9,679 nucleotides of DNA from the NCBI GenBank assembly GCA_025451595.1, contig JANWKD010000073.1, forward strand, positions 1 through 9,679, read 5' to 3'. Made by a program: the position numbers and the translations under genes. This stretch comes from Candidatus Babeliales bacterium. GTDB lineage: Bacteria > Babelota > Babeliae > Babelales > JANWKD01. Below, in pieces: positions 1 through 6,993 of this stretch (position 1 is its first letter; every line of letters begins with the position of its first letter). The notes beneath the pieces were generated by a model, which saw nothing but the letters and a program-made list of their open reading frames with translations, was not told where the DNA came from and made no database searches.

Positions 1-55
1 GAATTGGTTGCTCTGATACAATAATTACCAACAATAAAAGAATTTGTTTCTTCAT
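1..55 (-). CDS. Truncated 5' end of a gene for a secreted or lipid-anchored protein
   Basis: Only the first 18 codons lie in the window; the gene continues past the left edge. They read MKKQILLLLVIIVSEQPI: a positively charged start followed by a run of Leu/Ile/Val, which is a typical signal-peptide n- and h-region. An AAAGGA ribosome-binding site lies about 10 nt upstream of the ATG, and a candidate promoter lies at 142-171, which support a real start. The Ala/Ser/Gly-Met motif seen at the cleavage sites of the other exported proteins here is not reached before the edge, so nothing can be said about the mature protein or its function. Confidence 0.6.
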   Translation of the reverse strand, partial: MKKQILLLLVIIVSEQPI

Positions 56-141
56 GTTTAATCGATCCTTTTTTGTTATCGATTCACAAAAGCCAGTATT
101 TTCTTGAGTCTCATATTGAAGCGTTAACTTCATTTCTTGAG

Positions 142-171
142 AATATAACAAAGAGAATAGTCAAATCACAA
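142..171 (-). promoter_or_regulatory. Candidate sigma-70-type promoter for the truncated gene at 1-55
   Basis: On the minus strand TTGTGA (-35, 171-166) and TATATT (-10, 147-142) are separated by 18 nt. They point at the gene starting at 55, giving a leader of roughly 80 nt. The surroundings are AT-rich, so chance matches are possible. Confidence 0.35.
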
Positions 172-182
172 TTAATTATTAA

Positions 183-203
183 AAAAGCATACCTATCGCT
201 TTT
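183..203 (-). terminator. Weak hairpin with T-run after the small ankyrin gene
   Basis: On the minus strand AAAAGC and GCTTTT can pair around a 9-nt loop, and the second arm runs into a T6 tract. The hairpin touches the stop codon at 203-205. The stem is short and mostly A-U, so it would be a weak rho-independent terminator at best. Confidence 0.35.
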
Positions 204-760
204 CATTTACGAGCAAAACTTAATCTCGTTTTTAAGGTAGTCAGATATGCTTCTGGAACATGAACACCTGCATTCAAAAGCATTTGAGCAATATCATCTC
301 TATGAAACCTAATGGCCAGCATAACGGGCGTATCGTTATCTCGATCACGGAGATTAACATTCGCACCATGGTTCACTAACATTCTCGCGCAATCATCACT
401 GCCTTCAAATGCCGCAAAATGCAACGCAGTTTGTCCCCATCGTTTATCTGCTAAATTCACATCTGCTTTTTTTTCTAGTAATAACTTTAGTACTTCTCCG
501 TTGTCACGAGCAGCAGCCTTCATTAACGGCGTATATTTATCGTCGTCTCTTTCATTAACATCATGATCTTGTAGCAAACGCTCTACCGAGGGTAAATCAT
601 TGCATTTGACAGCCTGATGGAGTGGATAATCACGAGCATACGCATCATTATATGCCTTAACGGCATTCCTCATATCAATAATCTGAGAACTTTTTTCATC
701 TCTTTGCATGGCAGAAGAGACCGCAGTGAACAAGCTTATGGAAAAAAAAATTATCTTCAT
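203..760 (-). CDS. Small exported ankyrin-repeat protein
   Basis: This 185-aa protein has a signal peptide (residues 1-17, Lys2, Ile/Phe-rich core) with likely cleavage at SSA|MQ. About four ankyrin repeats fill residues 45-168. Clear core signatures are TPLMKAA (77-83), GQTALHFAA (109-117) with the finger GANVNLRDRD (132-141), and DTPVMLAI (143-150). Ankyrin repeats bind other proteins and have no enzymatic activity, so the role is probably binding a partner outside the bacterial cytoplasm, perhaps a host protein; the partner is unknown. GAGAG lies 7 nt before the ATG and supports this start. It follows the ankyrin gene at 810-1739 by 49 nt on the same strand and may be co-transcribed. The family call is secure; the host role is inference. 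Confidence 0.88.
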   Translation of the reverse strand: MKIIFFSISLFTAVSSAMQRDEKSSQIIDMRNAVKAYNDAYARDYPLHQAVKCNDLPSVERLLQDHDVNERDDDKYTPLMKAAARDNGEVLKLLLEKKADVNLADKRWGQTALHFAAFEGSDDCARMLVNHGANVNLRDRDNDTPVMLAIRFHRDDIAQMLLNAGVHVPEAYLTTLKTRLSFARK

Positions 761-783
761 ATAATTGCTCTCATTTTTTTAAA

Positions 784-804
784 TAGATGTATCTTTAGCA
801 TCTA
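784..804. repeat. Short inverted repeat between two ankyrin genes
   Basis: TAGATG (784-789) and CATCTA (799-804) form a perfect 6-bp inverted repeat with a 9-nt loop, inside the 49-nt gap between the two minus-strand ankyrin genes. No T-run follows on the minus strand, so it is not a standard terminator. It could be an RNA-processing or attenuation element, or chance. Confidence 0.3.
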
Positions 805-809
805 CTTAC

Positions 810-1739
810 CTATTGGATGGCACCTTCTTGCTTTAACGTATCAACTATCGCTGTTATTCCGTTGTCATATTTCATGGTTAAGAAGTTATGCGATAGACCT
901 AATCGATCGCTGGCTATCGATAAAGCTGTTTTTTCTCGTTTATTTTTTTTATTAATATTTGCACCTTTTTCTAAAATCAATGAAATGGCATTCTTATCTA
1001 TATGATAGCTCGCTGCTAATATTAATGCCGTATTACCCCAATCATCGTGTTCGTCTATATTTGGATTATAGGTCAACAATAACTTCAACGTGTCTATTTT
1101 TCCCTGTATAACAGCCGCCATAATAGCAGTCATTCCTTTATGATTTTTTTCATTAACATCTACAAAATTAAGCAATGAAGGAATAAGTTCATCATTCCCT
1201 CCCTCAGCCGCTTTGGTAAGCATCTCTGAGGCAAAAATATTTTTTTTGAACATAGCCTTTTTGTCTTGATGATCTGCATAGTTATGAGTAATAATTGATA
1301 ACAATGATTTTGCAAAATTACTACAATCTGGCCGATCGGCAACTACATATAATTTATTTGATAAAGCCATACGAGTAGATTTTTTATTTTTTAATCCATT
1401 TGCAGCAAATTTAATTGCCCCTTGTGTGCCTAGGTATGCCGCAATAAACTCAGTTGAAGGGCACGTATAATATTCGTTATTCAAAAATCCATCTGAAATT
1501 ATAGATATGACCGGTTCGATTTCTGATTCACTGTTTAAAATTTGTTGCCATTCTTCGTTATTTTTGCCAAATTGACGAACACTGTCACAGAATTTTTCTA
1601 AACTCATAGCGTTGCGTCTCAACAGCATAGATTGTAGTTGTTTTTTGTGATCTTTTTTAAAAATTGAAAGTTCATCAGGAGACTGCATGGAATAGATGCT
1701 GTTCGCTATCAAAATAACAAGTATATATATCGTTTTCAC
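810..1739 (-). CDS. Exported ankyrin-repeat protein with helical N-terminal region
   Basis: The gene encodes 309 aa from a GTG start at 1739. The frame is open 26 codons further, but AGGGGAG lies 5 nt before the GTG, and starting there puts a clean signal peptide (VKTIYILVILIANSIYS|MQ) at the N-terminus. A strong promoter at 1838-1866 fits. Residues 19-165 are largely helical with no family I recognise. Residues 170-305 hold about four ankyrin repeats, with cores GMTAIMAAV (202-210), GNTALILAA (235-243) and KTALSIAS (270-277). The last repeat carries an extended insertion (278-292) before its second helix. It is probably a protein-binding exported factor; the partner is unknown. It lies 49 nt upstream of the small ankyrin gene and is divergent from the ITPase-like gene at 1983. 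Confidence 0.87.
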   Translation of the reverse strand: MKTIYILVILIANSIYSMQSPDELSIFKKDHKKQLQSMLLRRNAMSLEKFCDSVRQFGKNNEEWQQILNSESEIEPVISIISDGFLNNEYYTCPSTEFIAAYLGTQGAIKFAANGLKNKKSTRMALSNKLYVVADRPDCSNFAKSLLSIITHNYADHQDKKAMFKKNIFASEMLTKAAEGGNDELIPSLLNFVDVNEKNHKGMTAIMAAVIQGKIDTLKLLLTYNPNIDEHDDWGNTALILAASYHIDKNAISLILEKGANINKKNKREKTALSIASDRLGLSHNFLTMKYDNGITAIVDTLKQEGAIQ

Positions 1740-1744
1740 AAAAG

Positions 1745-1751
1745 CTCCCCT
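1745..1751 (-). promoter_or_regulatory. Ribosome-binding site that fixes the GTG start at 1739
   Basis: AGGGGAG lies 5 nt upstream of GTG. It is the best Shine-Dalgarno match in the divergent region and sits inside the longer open frame, so it argues for the GTG rather than the upstream ATG at 1817. Confidence 0.75.
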
Positions 1752-1837
1752 TTTAAATTCATATTGTTTGAAGCAATAATAATGATAAAGTAAAACAAAA
1801 AAACCATTTTTACACAAGCTTCAATGAATTTGGATGC

Positions 1838-1866
1838 ATTATAAAATAAGGTACCTTTATCAGCAA
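1838..1866 (-). promoter_or_regulatory. Strong sigma-70-type promoter for the ankyrin gene(s) at 810-1739
   Basis: The minus strand shows TTGCTG (-35, 1866-1861), exactly 17 nt, then a perfect TATAAT (-10, 1843-1838). Transcription would start near 1830, leaving a leader of about 90 nt before the GTG start. It is the best consensus promoter in the window and probably also serves the downstream gene at 203-760. Confidence 0.6.
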
Positions 1867-1913
1867 TATTACAAGGCAAAAAAGTAAAAAAATTAAAGAT
1901 CATAACTTCTTTT

Positions 1914-1930
1914 ATCATTCAGAAAATGAT
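1914..1930. repeat. Inverted repeat in the divergent control region
   Basis: ATCATT (1914-1919) and AATGAT (1925-1930) are perfect inverted arms around CAGAA. It overlaps the candidate -35 of the plus-strand gene at 1983 and could be an operator-like site. Arms this short and AT-rich may be chance. Confidence 0.28.
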
Positions 1931-1947
1931 GGTAATCTATTCATAAT
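1918..1947 (+). promoter_or_regulatory. Weak candidate promoter for the ITPase-like gene
   Basis: TTCAGA (1918-1923), 18 nt, then CATAAT (1942-1947); each box matches four or five of six consensus bases. Transcription would begin near 1954, about 29 nt before the ATG at 1983. No strong Shine-Dalgarno sequence precedes that ATG. Confidence 0.3.
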
Positions 1948-1982
1948 GATTAGTCTGTCAATCAATTTTTAAGTAGATTACC

Positions 1983-2516
1983 ATGCAAGATACCATAAAA
2001 CCTTATTGTATTAATAGTTCAAATTCTTTTAAGATCAATGAATTTAAACGTTACTTAGGTGAAATTACGGTAACTACTCAAGCTATACAAGAACCTGATA
2101 GCGATGCTATCACAATCATACGTTACAAATCTTCTCAATTTGAAAACGTTCTAACTGACGACAGTTCATTAGAAATTGAAGGCGAATCCGTCGGCGCAAA
2201 TATAAAATGGCTTCTTTCAGATTTGCCAAAACATATCGGAAAAAAAGCAATTTTCATTTGTTTGTTGGCAATAAAAAAAGAGAACGTCGTTTTTATTTAT
2301 AAAGGACAAGTAAAAGGAACTATAGTTTCTTCTCGAGGCAAGCAATACGGTTTTTTGTCTTATTTTCAGCCTGATGGCGCAATCAAAACGCTGGCCGAAG
2401 AACGCCCTGATTACTATAATGCAAGATTTTATGCAATTCAAAACTTTCTTGAAAATAAACCGTATACTACCTGTTCTCCTTTGTATACATGGCAAGGGCC
2501 TTTTCAAAAGGATTGA
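1983..2516 (+). CDS. Divergent ITPase / Ham1-family NTP pyrophosphatase-like protein
   Basis: This 177-aa protein has no signal peptide, so it is probably cytoplasmic, unlike its neighbours. Family members hydrolyse ITP, dITP and XTP to monophosphates, clearing damaged purine nucleotides. Visible landmarks in family order are an N-terminal strand and loop, NSSNSFKINEF (11-21, cf. TGNxxKxxE); VLTDDSSLE (56-64, cf. the ADDSGL or VEDTCL metal-site motif); IKWLL (74-78); KAIFICLLAI (88-97); KGQVKGTIV (107-115); and FQPDG plus TLAE (128-139). IKW and FQPDG resemble eukaryotic ITPA more than typical bacterial RdgB. Several pocket residues are altered: FGWDP or FGYDP is replaced by a sequence around GFLSYF, and SHR by NAR with about three residues missing before it. 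Length is slightly short (usual about 190-200). Catalytic activity or specificity may be changed. The family call is fairly sure; activity is not. Confidence 0.75.
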   Translation: MQDTIKPYCINSSNSFKINEFKRYLGEITVTTQAIQEPDSDAITIIRYKSSQFENVLTDDSSLEIEGESVGANIKWLLSDLPKHIGKKAIFICLLAIKKENVVFIYKGQVKGTIVSSRGKQYGFLSYFQPDGAIKTLAEERPDYYNARFYAIQNFLENKPYTTCSPLYTWQGPFQKD

Positions 2517-2541
2517 ATTGGTGAACGCATACATATTTAAT
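2513..2541 (+). promoter_or_regulatory. Weak possible internal promoter before the degenerate propeller gene
   Basis: TTGAAT (2513-2518), 17 nt, then TTTAAT (2536-2541), overlapping the end of the ITPase-like gene. The second base of the -10 is off consensus. The gene at 2578 may instead be read through from 1983. Confidence 0.22.
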
Positions 2542-2577
2542 GAAATTACAACAACAAATTATTTTATTTGAGGAAAA

Positions 2578-4119
2578 ATGAACCGACTTATTGCATATCG
2601 TGCTATTTTTTTATCATTCATTGTTTCAAACGTATCTGCAATGGATTCAAACGTTATAACTATTCATCCTGCACCAGAAGAATGCCCGACTCTGAAGGAA
2701 CTTGCGTGCAAAAAGTTTACTGATTTATTTGATCCGCATAATAGCGCCATTTCCATTGATACATTAAAATCACTCAAAGAAAAAACTCATCATCTTCTTC
2801 CTGATCTTCAAGAGGCGTTGATACGCTCATTCCATCTACATGAAGCTGATGTGCTTGAAAATATGGTAGAAAATACCCCAATACGATTATCAGATAAAGA
2901 GGTAAGTGGCCAACCCATAATAAGTCCCAATTCAGAGGAAATTGGTTACGTAGCGCAAAAAAGAAATGAAGACCTCAGTTTTAATTGGCCTTGCGACACT
3001 ATGGTGTTGATTAATATGAAAACAAAAAAAGAACAGTTAATTCAGTATCCAAGAATCGGATGTAAAAAAGTATATAATGATGCAAACGAACTAACTCCAA
3101 CAATAATTTTCTCTCGGGATAGTAATTCAGTTGTATTTAACAGTGAGAAGCCAAACGGGGAAATAGAGATCATTGGATATCATATACCAACCGCAACAAT
3201 GATCAAATTAGCCACCAGTTCGCTGAAAGAAGCTCAACCACAAATGTACGATTCTATGCAAAAAAAACTTATTATTATGGGCAAAAAAGATGATGGCTTT
3301 TATTCTGAAATGGTAGATCTTGATACAAAAAAACATAAGCAATATCCCGGTACGCGTCTTATATATACGGATAATATTGTTCTGACGCATGACACCGGCG
3401 TACTTGCTTATAACCATGATGGACAACTGATTTACCGGCTTTCTCATAATCGAATGAATCCAGAGGATGTTGCCCAAATCGATCTAAGGGCTAATATTCT
3501 CGTAACCTGTTCAAATAATTACATAGTCATCTCCGATTTAACAACAGGAAAAGAGATCAGAAAAATAGATTGTAAAAATTATGTACAACTTGGCGAATTT
3601 ATTAATAATAATGAAATCACCGCATGCAGCGGTTCGTTACCAAACGTTCAACTGTTACGTGTTAATCTATATTCTGGTGCTTATAAGCAGTTAATGCAAA
3701 ATATTTATTCCAGCGGACCTTTAAATTCTGATGCCACACTCTTTTTTGGATCTCAAAGCATACTCTATAATTCTAATTTCAAACTATATCATTGCCCTAC
3801 CCAAAAAATAATTAAGGAATTCCCCGATACACTTCATCACATGCAATCAGCCTTAAGTCCCGATTCCACCTATTGCCTTGCAAAGGGAACTTTTTATCGA
3901 TCTCCCGCTGATAATCTACCTTATTATTATCCTACCCATCGTGCATTGACGAAAGGTTCAACGCTTTCTGAATTGCTTGCTCTTTTAATGATACAAAAAC
4001 AGATCAATGATAAAAAAACTGCTGATAATAACCTTATACAAGAATTAGCAACTGCGCAAAACATTCATCTCAAGGATCTTGCAAAAAAATATAAGGTTTT
4101 ATTTGCAAATGTATCGTAG
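2578..4119 (+). CDS. Exported degenerate beta-propeller (WD40-like) protein
   Basis: A 513-aa protein with a signal peptide (residues 1-21, cleavage VSA|MD) and GAGG 5 nt before the ATG. Residues 36-85 form a helical module with TLKELACKKF (38-47) and LLPDLQEALIRSF (73-85). This resembles residues 29-60 of the WD40 protein at 8265-9440. Residues 115-440 show about seven or eight weak four-strand units rich in beta residues and turns, for example TIIFSRDSNSVVF (175-187), VISDLTTGKEIRKI (317-330) and ALSPDSTYCLAKG (425-437). These look like diverged propeller blades that have lost the GH and WD hallmarks. Residues 460-509 are a C-terminal helical bundle. A protein-interaction role outside the cytoplasm is likely; no enzyme motif is seen. 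It follows the ITPase-like gene by 61 nt. Confidence 0.75.
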   Translation: MNRLIAYRAIFLSFIVSNVSAMDSNVITIHPAPEECPTLKELACKKFTDLFDPHNSAISIDTLKSLKEKTHHLLPDLQEALIRSFHLHEADVLENMVENTPIRLSDKEVSGQPIISPNSEEIGYVAQKRNEDLSFNWPCDTMVLINMKTKKEQLIQYPRIGCKKVYNDANELTPTIIFSRDSNSVVFNSEKPNGEIEIIGYHIPTATMIKLATSSLKEAQPQMYDSMQKKLIIMGKKDDGFYSEMVDLDTKKHKQYPGTRLIYTDNIVLTHDTGVLAYNHDGQLIYRLSHNRMNPEDVAQIDLRANILVTCSNNYIVISDLTTGKEIRKIDCKNYVQLGEFINNNEITACSGSLPNVQLLRVNLYSGAYKQLMQNIYSSGPLNSDATLFFGSQSILYNSNFKLYHCPTQKIIKEFPDTLHHMQSALSPDSTYCLAKGTFYRSPADNLPYYYPTHRALTKGSTLSELLALLMIQKQINDKKTADNNLIQELATAQNIHLKDLAKKYKVLFANVS

Positions 4120-4129
4120 CCTAAGATTA

Positions 4130-4158
4130 TTTTTAAACCACTTATCATGAACTATAAT
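4130..4158 (+). promoter_or_regulatory. Candidate promoter with perfect -10 just before the 4172 gene
   Basis: A perfect TATAAT (4153-4158) lies 14 nt before the ATG, with a poor -35 (TTTTTA, 4130-4135) at 17 nt. If used, the leader would be only about 7 nt, too short to carry the full CGAAAG site at 4161-4166, so it is either near-leaderless or not used. Confidence 0.3.
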
Positions 4159-4171
4159 CACGAAAGATATT

Positions 4172-5479
4172 ATGATTTTTCTTATTTTGGTTTTTATCCC
4201 TATTAATATATTCGCCATGGAATCTCCAACAAAAAATTTGTTTGAATGTATGGACTATAAGTATTCAGTTCAACACGTAGAAGATTCTATACGTGCAGGC
4301 GCTAACCTCTTATCGACAGATCATTTTCTTAAATCAACCATATTGGGTGAACTCGCGTGCCGCTCTTTGGATTATGAGAATGGCGATCTTGTCATCGCAA
4401 AAGCAAAATCTATTTTAGAAAAACTTCAACCTGAACAAGTGGTTCAACTTATTGATACCAAAAATATTGGTGGGTTAACCGTTCTTAAGGTTCTAAAAAG
4501 ATGTTCCAATTACAACTACAAAACCAATTGCTATGATGATGTATCTTGCCCGCCAAAAATATTAGGAAGGTATCTTAAACAACAATATAAGGAGTCAAAA
4601 AGTAAAATTGGTAGCGGTCTACATGCTGTAGCTCCTGAAATCGAACCAAACAATAAAAAAGCTATTGAATCTACCATTTGGTTGAAAAACTATGCAGCAA
4701 CTAAGTTTGAAGATAAAGCATGGAGATTTGCTCTTAATGGCAAATATGTGGATGCTGAATATTGGTTCTGGCGATCAGCATCTGAAGGTGATAATTGGGA
4801 TGCTGCGTATGCTTTAAAGCGTGGTTATGAAAAAAAGGTAATCAAACCTGCAATACTTTCTTCTTTCAATTGTCATAGTCTACTAGAAGAAAAAATGAAA
4901 GAAATTGAAAAAACCTACAAAGTTCCAACAACGCAAGTCGAAGTACAACAAAAAAAGAGCGCCTATGCCATTTATTTTAATAAAACAGCGCAAGAGATTG
5001 AAAAAGCAAAATATTATGTTTCAAACCTAACAATGGCAGAGCGAAAACAACAAGTCGAAGATAGATTTAATAAAATTGAGGAACGCAAAAATTTGTTACA
5101 TAACTTTTCAACTCCTCCCGATTACACAAAAGTTCTAGAAATTATTGATCCATTGAGTACTGATCCTATTTGTCTAGAAACTCCATTACCTGCACAAGGA
5201 CTTATTAAACTCTTTAATCTATTAGAACAAGAAAAGGTAGAGAAAGAGACTACGGAATGTGCTATAAAAGTTTTTTGCGATACGCTCAGGCAGCTTAGTT
5301 ATGTCGAAAGAAATACCTCAAAAACAGTGGCGCTCATTACACTTGAGCGCTTGTTAAAAAATGACACTGCACTAGAATATATTTCTCATAACTCTCAACG
5401 TGTACTCGATGATACGTTACGTAGAATTTTGGGACAGGAATATTATGAGATTATGACATGCAAAAAAGTAGAAAACTAA
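4172..5479 (+). CDS. Exported protein with weak ankyrin-like and Sel1-like parts
   Basis: A 435-aa protein with a short signal peptide (residues 1-15, cleavage IFA|ME). Residues 35-137 contain weak ankyrin-like signatures: IRAGANLLSTD (40-50) followed by STILGELACRSL, then IDTKNIGGLTVLKVLKRC (94-111). Residues 172-220 resemble one or two Sel1/TPR helical pairs: DKAWRFALNGKYVDAEYWFW (181-200), then SASEGDNWDAAYALKRGY. Residues 237-310 are charged and helical, probably a coiled coil, and 340-430 is another helical region I do not recognise. CGAAAG lies 5 nt before the ATG. It follows the propeller gene by 52 nt. Its TAA overlaps the opposing TAG of the next gene within CTAA. The role is presumably protein-protein interaction; no specific function can be assigned. 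Confidence 0.72.
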   Translation: MIFLILVFIPINIFAMESPTKNLFECMDYKYSVQHVEDSIRAGANLLSTDHFLKSTILGELACRSLDYENGDLVIAKAKSILEKLQPEQVVQLIDTKNIGGLTVLKVLKRCSNYNYKTNCYDDVSCPPKILGRYLKQQYKESKSKIGSGLHAVAPEIEPNNKKAIESTIWLKNYAATKFEDKAWRFALNGKYVDAEYWFWRSASEGDNWDAAYALKRGYEKKVIKPAILSSFNCHSLLEEKMKEIEKTYKVPTTQVEVQQKKSAYAIYFNKTAQEIEKAKYYVSNLTMAERKQQVEDRFNKIEERKNLLHNFSTPPDYTKVLEIIDPLSTDPICLETPLPAQGLIKLFNLLEQEKVEKETTECAIKVFCDTLRQLSYVERNTSKTVALITLERLLKNDTALEYISHNSQRVLDDTLRRILGQEYYEIMTCKKVEN

Positions 5480-6933
5480 ACATTTGTCCTATTTTTTGCA
5501 ATTTTAATCAACACTTTCGAAACGGTTTTTTTTGAATTTCTATTAAAGTCCAGTAATTTTATATTGCAATTGTCTTTAACTGCAAATATATCCTGCTGCT
5601 TATTATACAGAATTTCTCCATAAAGACTTTCTTTAAAAAAGGAACACAATTTATATTTTTTCAAGTTCCATATAGAGAGCGTTCCTTCACCGCCTCCCGC
5701 TATTGCAAGATGAGTATCGGGAATTAACGTAATGGAATGGAGATCGTCATCGACCGGTGAATAGCACGTTGTTCTTGAATTATTTTTTAAATCCCAAATT
5801 TGAATATCATGATAAGAAGAAATAAGGTTCTGCCCGCCTTGGCTAAATTGCATAGCAATTGCACTGTCACGTTCTCTTCTTGAAGGACCCTTAGTCAGAA
5901 TTTTACTCCGTTTATTCATACATAAATCCCAAATCTGAATGGGATCGTGTGCATTGGCAATTGCAAGTTGAGTGCCTGCTGGATTATAAATCAAATTGTC
6001 AGGTAATATTGATACTTGCAATTCATGTACCGGCTTTTCCACACGCGCGTCCCACAATTTAACCGTAAAATAAGCATCCGGTAACGAACCTGAATCTGGT
6101 ACCATCACACCTCCGGTAGCAAACTCATTTTTTTGTGGATGGGCAGCCAAAGATACTGTCGATTTATTGTATCCCATTGTATAGAATGTTAGCTTATGAG
6201 TGGCTACGTCCCAAATTTTTATCTCCTTGTTCGCAGAATTTATTAACAAGGTTGATCCATAATTGAATTTTACTTTATTAAAGATTTCTGAGTATCGATC
6301 CAAAATAGTCACCAACTTCAGGTTCGATCGCCATAAGCGAACCGTCTTATCCCAGGAACAACTTGCCAATAAAGTCCCATCATTATTAAAATCTATGCAG
6401 GAGATGCTTTCATTATGATTTCTCAACGTTTCTATTTTTGGATGCAGCTTATATTTATTTTTTAATAATAGTTTTGCAGCGATCTCCTGACTAATTTTTT
6501 TATTATCAACTCCTATCTGTTGTCGCTCATAAAGCTCAGGATCTTTTTGGGCTTCTTGAAATTCATGCACAGTGTTAAACTTTTTTATAACTATTTTATC
6601 AAGCAATGAAATCAAGAGCGGTATTTTCAAATTATACGCACTATTATACAATTGCATCCGTTGTATATTTGATTCCGATTTTAAAATTTTTTTCAACTTC
6701 TTTTTATCTACTAATGCCATCTGCCAATAGGGTAGGAGAGCTGAAAACTGCGCTGCATTTAACACAGAAATAGAATGCAGTTTTTGGCAAGAGATTTTTG
6801 ATAATAATTCTGAACTTTTTATTAAATCATTACTGACGAGAAATGATATATTATCATTGGTAACAATTTCTACGTTCATAGATCGTAGCATTGAAAAAAA
6901 AGATACCATACCGATAAAAAATAATGCTTGCAT
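5476..6933 (-). CDS. Exported SKP1/BTB-like domain plus seven-blade WD40 protein
   Basis: A 485-aa protein with a signal peptide (residues 1-18, probable cleavage near LRS|MN). Residues 20-118 match the SKP1/BTB-POZ layout. There is an initial strand-turn-strand (VEIVTNDNISFLV, 21-33), a Lys-Ser pair at 39-40 where SKP1 has KQS, and NAAQFSALLPYW (59-70) where SKP1 has NAAILKKVIQWC. The helices LYNSAYNLKIPLLISLLDKI (95-114) sit where SKP1 has the LAANYLDIKGLLD segment. After a helical linker, about seven WD40 blades follow (169-462), with blade-ending Trp at 201, 241, 294, 335, 380 and 422 and a seventh ending at LLDF. In eukaryotes SKP1 links F-box proteins to cullin ubiquitin ligases, so mimicry of host machinery is a plausible inference. 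The ribosome-binding site AAGGGG lies 6 nt before the ATG. It lies 60 nt downstream of the ankyrin gene at 6994-7749 and may be co-transcribed with it. Confidence 0.8.
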   Translation of the reverse strand: MQALFFIGMVSFFSMLRSMNVEIVTNDNISFLVSNDLIKSSELLSKISCQKLHSISVLNAAQFSALLPYWQMALVDKKKLKKILKSESNIQRMQLYNSAYNLKIPLLISLLDKIVIKKFNTVHEFQEAQKDPELYERQQIGVDNKKISQEIAAKLLLKNKYKLHPKIETLRNHNESISCIDFNNDGTLLASCSWDKTVRLWRSNLKLVTILDRYSEIFNKVKFNYGSTLLINSANKEIKIWDVATHKLTFYTMGYNKSTVSLAAHPQKNEFATGGVMVPDSGSLPDAYFTVKLWDARVEKPVHELQVSILPDNLIYNPAGTQLAIANAHDPIQIWDLCMNKRSKILTKGPSRRERDSAIAMQFSQGGQNLISSYHDIQIWDLKNNSRTTCYSPVDDDLHSITLIPDTHLAIAGGGEGTLSIWNLKKYKLCSFFKESLYGEILYNKQQDIFAVKDNCNIKLLDFNRNSKKTVSKVLIKIAKNRTNV

Positions 6934-6993
6934 TGAGCGCCCCTTAAATGAACTATTTTTCTCTGCTATCGCAAAAAAATACGTTGAGTAAGA

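Noticed and set aside
312..955. Plus-strand open frames opposite the two ankyrin genes
   Set aside because: They lie antisense to clear ankyrin coding sequence, have low-complexity or composition-biased products, and show no family motif or ribosome-binding site.
1740..1817. Longer N-terminus for the ankyrin protein at 810-1739
   Set aside because: It would place 26 aromatic and charged residues before a clean signal peptide and bury the AGGGGAG site inside the coding region; the GTG at 1739 is better.
2495..2513. CCTTTTCAAAAGG palindrome at the end of the ITPase-like gene as a terminator
   Set aside because: The stem is short with almost no loop, lies in the coding end, and has no T-run after it.
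2217..2571. Overlapping frames on both strands across the end of the ITPase-like gene
   Set aside because: They are shadows of the ITPase-like coding sequence and share no recognisable motif; the plus-strand one also runs into the leader of the next gene.
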